From positions 1 to 45,136 of the forward strand of contig JAPPBX010000037.1 in assembly GCA_026702755.1 (NCBI GenBank): a stretch of DNA of 45,136 bases. The letters run 5' to 3'. The translations under genes and the position numbers were made by a program. This DNA comes from Candidatus Poribacteria bacterium (lineage in GTDB: Bacteria; Poribacteria; WGA-4E; WGA-3G). Each line of letters starts with the position of its first letter. Position 1 is the stretch's first letter. Positions 16,786-24,224 of the stretch are shown here, one piece after another. The notes below the pieces were generated by a model. The model saw only the letters and a list, made by a program, of their open reading frames with translations, was not told where the DNA came from and did no database searches.

Positions 16786-19263
16786 TTAGCGATTGAATAA
16801 GAAAGCAGGACTGTTGATTAACGCCCACAACAAGTCTTGTGCGCCCTCTTCTTTAGACTCCGCATTCGCGAGATGTTCAATCGCTACTGCATATTCGTTC
16901 TTCTCCGGTAACCGAGAAAACGTTGCGAGATATAGTTCTTCAACGAGAACCCGGTCATCTTGATTCGTTTTAATGAGTTGCGCGATACGTCCTTCTGGAT
17001 CGATGAGTGCCTCTGCAACCGTCGGTCCATTAATGAGATTCATTGCATGTGCAAGGCTGACCTCGGTAGTACGTTCACATTCACACGAAGTTTCGCGTTC
17101 AGGTCTACCAAACAGTTTCAAAAATCCATCATCTTTAATCTTACTGTCCGGCAATTGCACGGCTCGGAAGTCTTTCGGGACCTCCTCAAATCGTGGTCGG
17201 CTCCCCGTTGCAATTCCGATAGCATCTAACAGCTGCTCCGCCGTCAAGCGTCTGGCTACCGCATGTGAAAAGTTAATTTTATCAGCCTTGTTCCACTTGT
17301 TCGTTTTGATGCTCTGCTGATAGGTTCGGGAACGGGTGATTGTCTTCATGACATGCTTCATGTCAAATCCACTGTCTACGAAATCCTTTGTCAACGCATC
17401 AAGTAATTCAGGGTTAGTGGGTGGATTACTCGTCCGGATATCGTCTACAGGTTCGATAATCCCGCGTCCCATAAAGTAACTCCAGATACGGTTCACGCCT
17501 GCACGTGCAAACATCGGATTGTCTTCAGAGGTGAGCCAAGCTGCCAGCATCTCACGTTTATCCTCAGTTTCGGATGCAATTTCTCCGAAGGGGACTGAGG
17601 GTTCAACAACCGCTAAGGTTCGTGGGTGTTTCACAGGCTCTGCGGTGTAATTGGCATAGACAACCTCATCACCAGGTAGCTGCCCCGGCTTGACCTTGAC
17701 ATCCGCGAAAAAGGCACCAAGTTCGTAGTACTGGTTCTGCGTCCATTTTTCAAACGGATGATCGTGACATTTATTGCACGAGAAGCGGACACCTAAGAAA
17801 AGCTGCGTTGTATTTTCCACTGCAGCCGTATACTCACGGGAGACACGGAAATAGTTCGCTGCCGGATTTGTATAGGTGCTTCCGGTCGCCGTAAGCAAAT
17901 CCTGTACAAACTCGTTGTATGGACGATTCTGGGTGATGGATTGATGAATCCACTGTTGGAAGAGCCATATCCCGCGCTCGCCGAGAAACTTACGGTTAGA
18001 CTGCAACAGGTCGCCCCACTTATGGGTCCAGTGATCGACAAACTCCGTTGTCTCAACGAGAGTATCAATAAGCTGCTCCCGTTTTGTCTTCGATGCGGTT
18101 TTGTCGGCAAGAAAACTCCGAACCTGTGCCGGGGTTGGTGGAATACCTGTTAAATCGAAGTAGATACGCCGCACAAACTCTTCATCTGTACAGAGTTCAG
18201 AAGGCAGAATCTTCATCCGCTTCAGTTTATTGTGGACGTGCGTATCGATGTAGTTGTATTCAGGTGTTTTAACCCACTTGTAGCCACTTCTATCGCCCAT
18301 AACAATGATGCCGTTTGTACTATAGGCACCTTCATAACGGGTGAGAATGGCGGTTTCGCCACGGCGTTCTGCCGTCACCACACCCTCGTCTGTCACTTTT
18401 GCCACTTCATTGACACTACTCGTGAATTTCGCCTCACGGGTGACATCCCGTGTTGTTCCATCGGGATAGTGAGCAATAACTATAAGCTGCTGCTTCGTAC
18501 CAGGTATCGCGAGTTCAGCAGAATCGGGCAAAACCTCTAATCTTTCCACTCGCTTAGTGGTCTCAACGTCGGGAATAGCACCTTCCGCTATCCATTGACG
18601 AATGATTTCATAGTCTCGATTTCCTGGGACAATCACTTGTCCACCTTTATGCGGTACCTCTGACGTCGGCTTTAGCAACATTAGGCTCTGTTCAGGGAAC
18701 GCTCGATTGAAACGCCGTCCAGCTATATCCTCAATCAAGAGTTCATAATCAAAATCAGGATCATAGCCGCGGAGTGAAAGTTTGAACCCATTTTTGCCTT
18801 TTGCTGCACCGTGACACGTGCCATTGTTACATCCAGCGTGGCTCAGGATAGGCATTACATCTCGGACGAAGCTGACAGGTGGTGCCTCAATACTTTTGAC
18901 AGTTACAGGCAGTTCGGTGTTTACACCTTTGACACTCACCGCAATTTTTGTTGTGCCAACTGTTACCGGGAAGATATAACCATCTTCATGCACCTTTACA
19001 CCCGCGGTATTGGGTGTCAGCACAGCCCACGGCGTTACATCTACCCATGCACCATCTCTTGTCTTACCTGACACGAGCACCCGTCGACCGTCACGCGCGT
19101 GCTCCAATGTCAGCGACTCTGGATGAACCTTCAGTGCTTGCACCATCGGAACTTCAGCACTCGCAGACTGCTCCATCTCACTTGATGCTGTCAGGTGGAA
19201 CGCGAAACAGATGGAGAATGCAACAAGGAGTGTTGTTACAACGTTAAACCTGGGTTTCATCAA
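16786..19263 (-). CDS. DUF1549/DUF1553 planctomycetal cytochrome-like protein with Big2 domains
   Basis: An 825-residue exported protein. Order seen: signal peptide (TLLVAFSICFAFHLTASS); a bacterial Ig-like Big2 region (LKVHPESLTLEHARDGRRVL); a CX4CH haem-like motif C145-NNGT-C150-H151 (AGCNNGTCHG); a second Big2-like region; DUF1549 (YIDTHVHNKLKRMKILPS, RRIYFDLTGIPPT); a CxxCH within CNKCHDHPFEKW near residue 495; and DUF1553 (NPMFARAGVNRIWSYFMGRG, ARRLTAEQLLDAI, INSPAFLFNR). These proteins are common in planctomycetes and allied lineages and are presumed periplasmic electron-transfer or polymer-handling components. The ribosome site is weak: CGGAGG lies about 19 bases upstream and takes part in alternative hairpins (see 19280). 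Confidence 0.92.
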   Translation of the reverse strand: MMKPRFNVVTTLLVAFSICFAFHLTASSEMEQSASAEVPMVQALKVHPESLTLEHARDGRRVLVSGKTRDGAWVDVTPWAVLTPNTAGVKVHEDGYIFPVTVGTTKIAVSVKGVNTELPVTVKSIEAPPVSFVRDVMPILSHAGCNNGTCHGAAKGKNGFKLSLRGYDPDFDYELLIEDIAGRRFNRAFPEQSLMLLKPTSEVPHKGGQVIVPGNRDYEIIRQWIAEGAIPDVETTKRVERLEVLPDSAELAIPGTKQQLIVIAHYPDGTTRDVTREAKFTSSVNEVAKVTDEGVVTAERRGETAILTRYEGAYSTNGIIVMGDRSGYKWVKTPEYNYIDTHVHNKLKRMKILPSELCTDEEFVRRIYFDLTGIPPTPAQVRSFLADKTASKTKREQLIDTLVETTEFVDHWTHKWGDLLQSNRKFLGERGIWLFQQWIHQSITQNRPYNEFVQDLLTATGSTYTNPAANYFRVSREYTAAVENTTQLFLGVRFSCNKCHDHPFEKWTQNQYYELGAFFADVKVKPGQLPGDEVVYANYTAEPVKHPRTLAVVEPSVPFGEIASETEDKREMLAAWLTSEDNPMFARAGVNRIWSYFMGRGIIEPVDDIRTSNPPTNPELLDALTKDFVDSGFDMKHVMKTITRSRTYQQSIKTNKWNKADKINFSHAVARRLTAEQLLDAIGIATGSRPRFEEVPKDFRAVQLPDSKIKDDGFLKLFGRPERETSCECERTTEVSLAHAMNLINGPTVAEALIDPEGRIAQLIKTNQDDRVLVEELYLATFSRLPEKNEYAVAIEHLANAESKEEGAQDLLWALINSPAFLFNR

Positions 19264-19279
19264 AAAATTCGGCGTGAAA

Positions 19280-19322
19280 CCTCCGACCGTAGTTGACGGA
19301 GGAAATGCCGTCCTCCTTTTTT
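19280..19322. promoter_or_regulatory. Mutually exclusive hairpins in front of the DUF1549 gene
   Basis: CCTCCG (19280-19285), CGGAGG (19297-19302) and CCTCC (19312-19316) followed by six T. The middle segment can pair with either flank. Read on the plus strand this looks like an antiterminator/terminator pair; read on the minus strand it is the leader of the DUF1549 gene, and the competing GGAGG segments are Shine-Dalgarno-like. No plus-strand gene ends or begins here. Confidence 0.45.
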
Positions 19323-19522
19323 AACTATTGGGTTTTCGCTCCGTTTTTTTCCGTTGTGGAAAAACGGGTTTCTGCTTAATTCGCTTGGTATACATCTCGT
19401 AATTGACTTTGCGGACACTTAGCCATCTCTTTTTCTGTCCGCTATATCTATTTACCTTCTCTCGCGTACTTGCTCAAGTATCATCGTATCAAAATATAGG
19501 ACGATTTCTTTCTTCAAATGGC

Positions 19523-20434
19523 TTAGGTAAGATCCCAGAGCAGCACAGTATGGTCATCGCTTCCGCTGGCGAGAATACTTCCATTCGCCGCATACGCGAC
19601 ACTCCTGACACTGCTTGTATGCCCTGTGAGTGTCTCTTTAGGCTCTCCCGTCTCAACATCCCAGAAGCGGATGGTGTTGTCATTTCCACCGCTTGCGATG
19701 GTTTTACCGTCAGGTGAGCAAGCGACGCTCCAGACATAACCTGAATGCCCTGTGAGTGTCATTATTAAACTTCTTTCATCTGTACTCCACAACCGAACCG
19801 TGCCATCAATACTTCCACTCGCGAGGATCTCTCCATCAGGCGAATACGCAATTGAATCGACGATATGCGTATGTCCTTTGAGTGTAGCTCTGTGCTTTCC
19901 AGTAGCGGCATCCCACAATACTATATCATCATCTCCGGTTCCCGCGGCAAGCGTTCGCCCATCAGGAGAATATCTAACACATCGGATGGAGTCCGCGCGC
20001 CCTTTGAGTGTATCTTTTGCCTCTCCTGTGCTGGCATCCCACAACCGCACTGTACCATCAGTGCTTCCACTGGCGACGGTCGCCCCATCTGTGGAATAGG
20101 CGACACTCCTAACAGCGTCCGTATGTCCTGTAAGCGTCGCTGTGGGAGATCCACCGATCGCGTCCCATAGGACAACTGTATTGTCTATACTTCCACTGGC
20201 AATCGCACTACCATCAGGCGAATAGGCGACACATCTGACGTATTCCCTGTGCTCAACGAGAAGGTTCAGTCCCATCCCACTGTCTACATCGTAGACCCAA
20301 ACGCCAATGTCACATGCAACAGCAAGTTGCGTGCCATCCGATGAGAATGCTATATCTCCAGTTAAATTGCCCTGGTCAAGACGTGCTCTCGCCCCTGTTG
20401 GCAAACCCGATTGTGTATCTTTCTGATCGTTCAT
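19523..20434 (-). CDS. Seven-bladed WD40 repeat protein
   Basis: A 303-residue protein made almost wholly of seven WD40 blades. Each ends in a WD-like strand (GVWVYDVD, VVLWDA, VRLWDA, IVLWDA, VRLWST, IRFWDV, VLLWDL), with YSPDG...ASGS and LTGHT linkers. No signal peptide or other domain is visible, so it is probably a cytoplasmic scaffold. The near-identical blades and the clean end right after the last WD strand suggest repeat expansion. It sits 259 bases upstream of the DUF1549 gene on the same strand; a stem-loop (CCGTTTTTTTCC / GGAAAAACGG, about 19340-19367) in that gap may separate the transcripts. Partners unknown. Confidence 0.93.
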   Translation of the reverse strand: MNDQKDTQSGLPTGARARLDQGNLTGDIAFSSDGTQLAVACDIGVWVYDVDSGMGLNLLVEHREYVRCVAYSPDGSAIASGSIDNTVVLWDAIGGSPTATLTGHTDAVRSVAYSTDGATVASGSTDGTVRLWDASTGEAKDTLKGRADSIRCVRYSPDGRTLAAGTGDDDIVLWDAATGKHRATLKGHTHIVDSIAYSPDGEILASGSIDGTVRLWSTDERSLIMTLTGHSGYVWSVACSPDGKTIASGGNDNTIRFWDVETGEPKETLTGHTSSVRSVAYAANGSILASGSDDHTVLLWDLT

Positions 20435-20533
20435 GATTGCTAATGAAAATATCCTTTTTTCTGTAACTTGTTAAAATCGAAACTTAGTTGCTATAAAGTC
20501 AGAGCTGTCAGGTTCGCAGGGATTCATCACGCT

Positions 20534-21388
20534 CTACTTCTGATTTTTCAAGTGCCCCCAAACTATCGGCAACTTACCACTCGGGGAAACATCCGCAAAT
20601 TCCGATTCACTTGCTAACCAGTTGATGACGTTTTCGGTCAATTTCTCTATCTGATCAATACTCTTGTTGTTTTTATGAAAATTCGGGAGCCGCCAATTCA
20701 TGTTGAAGATTTTACCGTTCCCAGCTTCCCAATAACCGAAAGCTGCAATCCTATCTTTGTAATCGGTACCCTGCTCCCAAGCATGCGCAAGCGTCGTAAA
20801 ATTCTTCCAAATTTTATCGAAATAGTCACCACTTACTGGATATCCACTTGAATTGACCTGAATCCAATCATCAACTTTAGGGGTCTTCCCATCAACATTT
20901 TCGAGCCCATCTACCAACCCAAGTTCCAATGTCTCCTTGAGGACAATAATACCAACATTGCTTCCATCGTCTGGAACGGGTCCAAATTTTCGGGGTTGTG
21001 CGTCTTCTAATCCCAACGGTGTAGCATAGCGGATAGCCGCGCCTGTTAAGAGCACTGCGCCGCCACTTTCAGCGTAGTTTATGAACGCATCAATTTCTGC
21101 GTTGGACAATCCGCCCGGATCAGCATCGCCATCATGCCACCAGACAACACCAAACTGCTTGAATGTGGCACTCTTCAAATCTGCCTTTGCGAGTTGTGTG
21201 GTTTTGAACGTCTTTTCAGCAAACTCCAATGCGGGTTCAGTAAAGTCGCCTTTGTCTCCGAGATAGATGAACCCGACTTCTACTGCAGCATTACCAATAG
21301 TTATACCAAAAAAGAGAAGAAATGTCAAACAAAATACGATTTGGCGAAACTTATTAGCCAAATCTTGCCATTTAAAAGTCCGTTCCAT
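20534..21388 (-). CDS. Exported GATase-like (ThuA/DUF4960-like) protein
   Basis: A 284-residue protein with a signal peptide (IVFCLTFLLFFGITIGNAAVE, cleavage near residue 34). The mature part looks like a class I glutamine-amidotransferase-like Rossmann domain: VEVGFIYLGDKGDF at the start, FGVVWWHDGDADPGGLSNAEIDAFINYAESGGAVLLTGAA in the middle, and GNGKIFNMNWRLPNF near the end. No catalytic Cys-His pair is evident, so it may bind rather than cut a substrate. Family placement is tentative. A promoter is visible 95-120 bases upstream, so it is likely transcribed as its own unit. Confidence 0.62.
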   Translation of the reverse strand: MERTFKWQDLANKFRQIVFCLTFLLFFGITIGNAAVEVGFIYLGDKGDFTEPALEFAEKTFKTTQLAKADLKSATFKQFGVVWWHDGDADPGGLSNAEIDAFINYAESGGAVLLTGAAIRYATPLGLEDAQPRKFGPVPDDGSNVGIIVLKETLELGLVDGLENVDGKTPKVDDWIQVNSSGYPVSGDYFDKIWKNFTTLAHAWEQGTDYKDRIAAFGYWEAGNGKIFNMNWRLPNFHKNNKSIDQIEKLTENVINWLASESEFADVSPSGKLPIVWGHLKNQK

Positions 21389-21480
21389 AGTCGCTCCTTA
21401 TGCTTTTAAGCAGGATAGCGCATAAACGCTTATTCAAGGGTTCGGTTCAATAACTCAATATTAGACTTCTCTTTCACTAA

Positions 21481-21509
21481 ATAATATCACGGAATAACGT
21501 TTTTGTCAA
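21481..21509 (-). promoter_or_regulatory. Sigma-70-type promoter for the 20534-21388 gene
   Basis: On the minus strand TTGACA (21509-21504), 17 bases, then TATTAT (21486-21481). The predicted start near 21474 gives an 85-base leader. Confidence 0.65.
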
Positions 21510-21540
21510 AATTTCACCACAGAATCCGCTAAACTTACCT

Positions 21541-22332
21541 TTACGAGGTTAAGTCCGTGCTGTCATGGCAGTTGCGAAGTCGTTCGTTACCCATTTTCAC
21601 GAAACTCGGTTCAATTTCAAACCCAATGAAATTCCGCTGATGTCGTTTACACACCACAGGACAAGTGCCTACTCCGACAAAGGGATCCAAAACAAGGTCC
21701 CCTGGTGATGAACTTGCCAATACGATCCGTTCAATCAACCGCTCCGGTTTTTGGATTGTATTGAGTGCCTTTCTGCTTACCAACTCTTTGGACTTGTAGG
21801 TGAGTTGTTTTATATCTCCCCAGACATCACCCGGATTCTTTCCTTTCGGATTGTATTTCGTTTTACCAAATTTACCGTTCGTTACGGACGGCACGTTTTC
21901 ACACCGATGCCGATGCTCTAATTCAACGAGTTGTTTGACTCTGATAGGATCTAAGTTATAGCACTGTGGCTTTTTGCCCTTGATAAAATAACAGATGATA
22001 TCGTAATTATTAGTGTAATTGATCCGTCCTTGTGCAAGTCTGCTCGGTTGATACCACACGATTTTTGAACGTAGGTTCAGAAACTGCCGATAGTCTATAA
22101 AGTCGATGCAGTCGGGTTTCCCAAAAAGATAGAGTGCACCGCCATCCTTCAACTTCGGGGCGAAACTTTCGATAAGTTCGAGATTAAATTCCTGAATTGA
22201 GGAAATCTCGTCCCACGGTTCTTCCGTTACGCCGTACGGTCCATCACACACAATCAAATCCACTGAGGCATCCTCTACCTCTTTGATCAGAGTAAACATG
22301 TCGCCGCAATGAATGGTGTTGTGTGCAAGCAT
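21541..22332 (-). CDS. Solitary DNA methyltransferase (N6-adenine/N4-cytosine, PF01555 type)
   Basis: A 263-residue beta-class methyltransferase. The catalytic motif IV is D30-GPYG (DLIVCDGPYGVT) instead of the commoner DPPY. The target region lies in the middle (KIVWYQPSRLAQGRINYTNNYDIICYF). KPERLIERIVLASS then precedes the SAM-binding motif I (DLVLDPFVGVGTCPVVC, about 209-225) and ends with RNFIGFEIEPSFVKMGNERL. The circularly permuted order IV...I is that of beta-class enzymes. No restriction endonuclease neighbours it, so it is probably a solitary or phage-derived enzyme. Recognition site unknown. Confidence 0.88.
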   Translation of the reverse strand: MLAHNTIHCGDMFTLIKEVEDASVDLIVCDGPYGVTEEPWDEISSIQEFNLELIESFAPKLKDGGALYLFGKPDCIDFIDYRQFLNLRSKIVWYQPSRLAQGRINYTNNYDIICYFIKGKKPQCYNLDPIRVKQLVELEHRHRCENVPSVTNGKFGKTKYNPKGKNPGDVWGDIKQLTYKSKELVSRKALNTIQKPERLIERIVLASSSPGDLVLDPFVGVGTCPVVCKRHQRNFIGFEIEPSFVKMGNERLRNCHDSTDLTS

Positions 22333-22362
22333 AATTTCGTTATCTCAACTCCACGGGCAGAT

Positions 22363-22458
22363 TTAATCTTTGTTGGCATGGTGTATCGCTTTCCCAGCGA
22401 CTATTCCGAGCCCCGTGAGGAACACTACAAGCGTCAAAATTGCAACCCATTCCATCAT
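22363..22458 (-). CDS. 31-residue membrane peptide, coupled to the 75-residue gene
   Basis: The ORF begins MMEWVAILTLVVFLTGLGIV and ends AGKAIHHANKD. One hydrophobic helix (VAILTLVVFLTGLGIVAG) carries a short basic tail. Its ATG overlaps the TGA of the upstream 75-residue gene by four bases (ATGA), and GGAGG lies directly before, inside that gene's last codons. The overlap and the well-placed ribosome site argue that it is real despite its size. Confidence 0.62.
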   Translation of the reverse strand: MMEWVAILTLVVFLTGLGIVAGKAIHHANKD

Positions 22459-22682
22459 AATTCCTCCAATTTATCAATTTTTCGATATGCTACATTATTG
22501 AGCCAAATAATTATAAATGTAATCAGAATTGCTGCAATTGCTCCAGTTACTAAAAGACCCCGACTTGCTTTTCCATAGTTCTGAATCACCCAAGCAACAA
22601 GGGAAATATCCGTAGCAATCAAAATGGCGAAAACCACTTTTAGCCAACCAATTTCTTCCTTGAGTTTATCGATTTGTGCCAT
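22455..22682 (-). CDS. Small two-helix membrane protein, function unknown
   Basis: A 75-residue protein. A short amphipathic N-terminus (MAQIDKLKEEIGWLK) leads into two hydrophobic helices (VVFAILIATDISLVAWVI, about 16-33; LLVTGAIAAILITFIIIWL, about 43-61), and it ends with VAYRKIDKLEEL. Both ends look coiled and face the same side, presumably the cytoplasm. AAAAGG precedes the ATG. It is coupled to the 31-residue membrane peptide, and the two probably form a complex (inference). I have no functional family name for it. The next gene downstream on the strand is the solitary methyltransferase, 31 bases after the small peptide's stop. Confidence 0.8.
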   Translation of the reverse strand: MAQIDKLKEEIGWLKVVFAILIATDISLVAWVIQNYGKASRGLLVTGAIAAILITFIIIWLNNVAYRKIDKLEEL

Positions 22683-22754
22683 GTTAATTTGACCTTTTAC
22701 AGAAAGTTAGGGTACCCAGTTTAGGTTTTGTTAGAAATCGCAATTATGAAGGTT

Positions 22755-24203
22755 TTACATCGGTCCCACTCGCCGTGGTCCTCTATCCATAGCGAACATA
22801 GATGCATCAAAACTCTGTTTCAGCAATTCCAACTTGATGCCCTGTTTCGCCGGAACATGCCAGAGATTGTCAAACTCGTCGGGGTCCTCAATTAAGTCGT
22901 AGAGTTCACCTTCTCCATGTCCGTGATAAACTACCAATTTGTAACGTTTATTCCGGTACATTGTTGCGAAAGAATGGTCTGGTAGATCAACAGCGTCATA
23001 GTATTCACACCGGACAAAATCACGATGATGGTTTGCATCTACTTCACCTCGGAGGATAGGCAGAAGCGATTTGCCGTGCATCCCTTCAGGCACCGCTAAA
23101 CCTGCCAATTCCAAGAGCGTAGGTGTTTTATCAACAAGTTCAACGAGCGCGTCGCTTTTGAGACCACTCGCAAACTGCCCTCGCCACGAAAAGATCAGTG
23201 GCACCCTGACTAAGCCTTCGTAAAATCTGCAGCCCTTCTGGATTAGCCCGTGGTCGCCAAGCGTTTCTCCGTGGTCACTGGTGAAAATAATAACGGTGTT
23301 TTCGCGTTGGCCTGTTTCATCAAGCGTTTCAAGGATCCTGCCAAACTGCTCGTCAATCAGTTGAATCATCGCGTAATAGGCAGCTTTGAGCGTCTTGGCA
23401 TCCCTTAACCCGGCTGCGTCCGCTTCTTGGCGCGGCGTTTGTGGCAAGATTGGGCTCCGAATATCCAGTTCATCCGGTGTGCACACTTTGGATTGAAAAT
23501 CAACCGCTTGTAATCGGGTCTGTTGTTCTACATCACTGTCTCGGAAAAGGGGCGATGGCATTTCCGCTGGGTCAAACTGCTCTCGATGTGTCTGTGGCGG
23601 ATTGAATGGCGGATGCGGATCATAGATATTGACACTCGCAAGCCATGGACAATCTCGTTCCTCACGAATGAACTCGACCGTCTTTTCCGCACACCACGTC
23701 GTCTGATGCAGCTCGGCTGGCACACCTTTTGGATCCCGATTCAGTTCGCCAAGTATGTATCCTTTTGAACGAACCCAATCAGCGTAGTCATGTCCTTCTT
23801 CCCAATCATCGCGTGGTGCATGGCTGTATTGCCAATAACGGTAGCCATCGTCTGTGCGCGGCTCCACTCGGCGGTAGGCACTCGCCAGATGGAGCTTGCC
23901 AATCAGTCCACAATCGTAGCCGCTATCTGCGAGGGTACGTGTCACAAGCGGGTACGCCTCTGGGAAGAAATCATTTCCGTTGCGGATTGCGTGTGTCGCG
24001 CTCGGATACATACCCGTAAGAAAACTCGCTCGACTCGGCGTACAGATAGGGCTTTGACAGTAGGCGTGCGTGAACGCTACCCCCTCGGTGACTAAGTCAT
24101 CAATGTGGGGTGTGGACACATACGGATTGCCTAATGCACCGATTGTGTCGTAACGCTGCTGATCTGTGCAAACCCAGAGGATATTGGGAGCCTTAACAGC
24201 CAT
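22755..24203 (-). CDS. Sulfatase (type I, formylglycine-dependent)
   Basis: A 482-residue sulfatase. Seen: APNILWVCTDQQRYD (metal ligands near D14), the formylglycine signature C54-TPSR58 followed by ASFLTGMYP, IGKLHLAS, NIYDPHPPFNPP, IIFTSDHGETLGDHGL (Ca-binding and substrate region), and C-terminal YRNKRYKLVVYHGHGEGELYDL. No signal peptide is evident at this start, so location is uncertain. It begins 21 bases after the true stop (24225) of the selenocysteine-candidate gene and is very probably co-transcribed with it. Its signature differs from the CSPAR sulfatase at 3882. Substrate unknown. Confidence 0.92.
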   Translation of the reverse strand: MAVKAPNILWVCTDQQRYDTIGALGNPYVSTPHIDDLVTEGVAFTHAYCQSPICTPSRASFLTGMYPSATHAIRNGNDFFPEAYPLVTRTLADSGYDCGLIGKLHLASAYRRVEPRTDDGYRYWQYSHAPRDDWEEGHDYADWVRSKGYILGELNRDPKGVPAELHQTTWCAEKTVEFIREERDCPWLASVNIYDPHPPFNPPQTHREQFDPAEMPSPLFRDSDVEQQTRLQAVDFQSKVCTPDELDIRSPILPQTPRQEADAAGLRDAKTLKAAYYAMIQLIDEQFGRILETLDETGQRENTVIIFTSDHGETLGDHGLIQKGCRFYEGLVRVPLIFSWRGQFASGLKSDALVELVDKTPTLLELAGLAVPEGMHGKSLLPILRGEVDANHHRDFVRCEYYDAVDLPDHSFATMYRNKRYKLVVYHGHGEGELYDLIEDPDEFDNLWHVPAKQGIKLELLKQSFDASMFAMDRGPRRVGPM

Positions 24204-24224
24204 ACGTTAGCCTCTTCACGCGCG

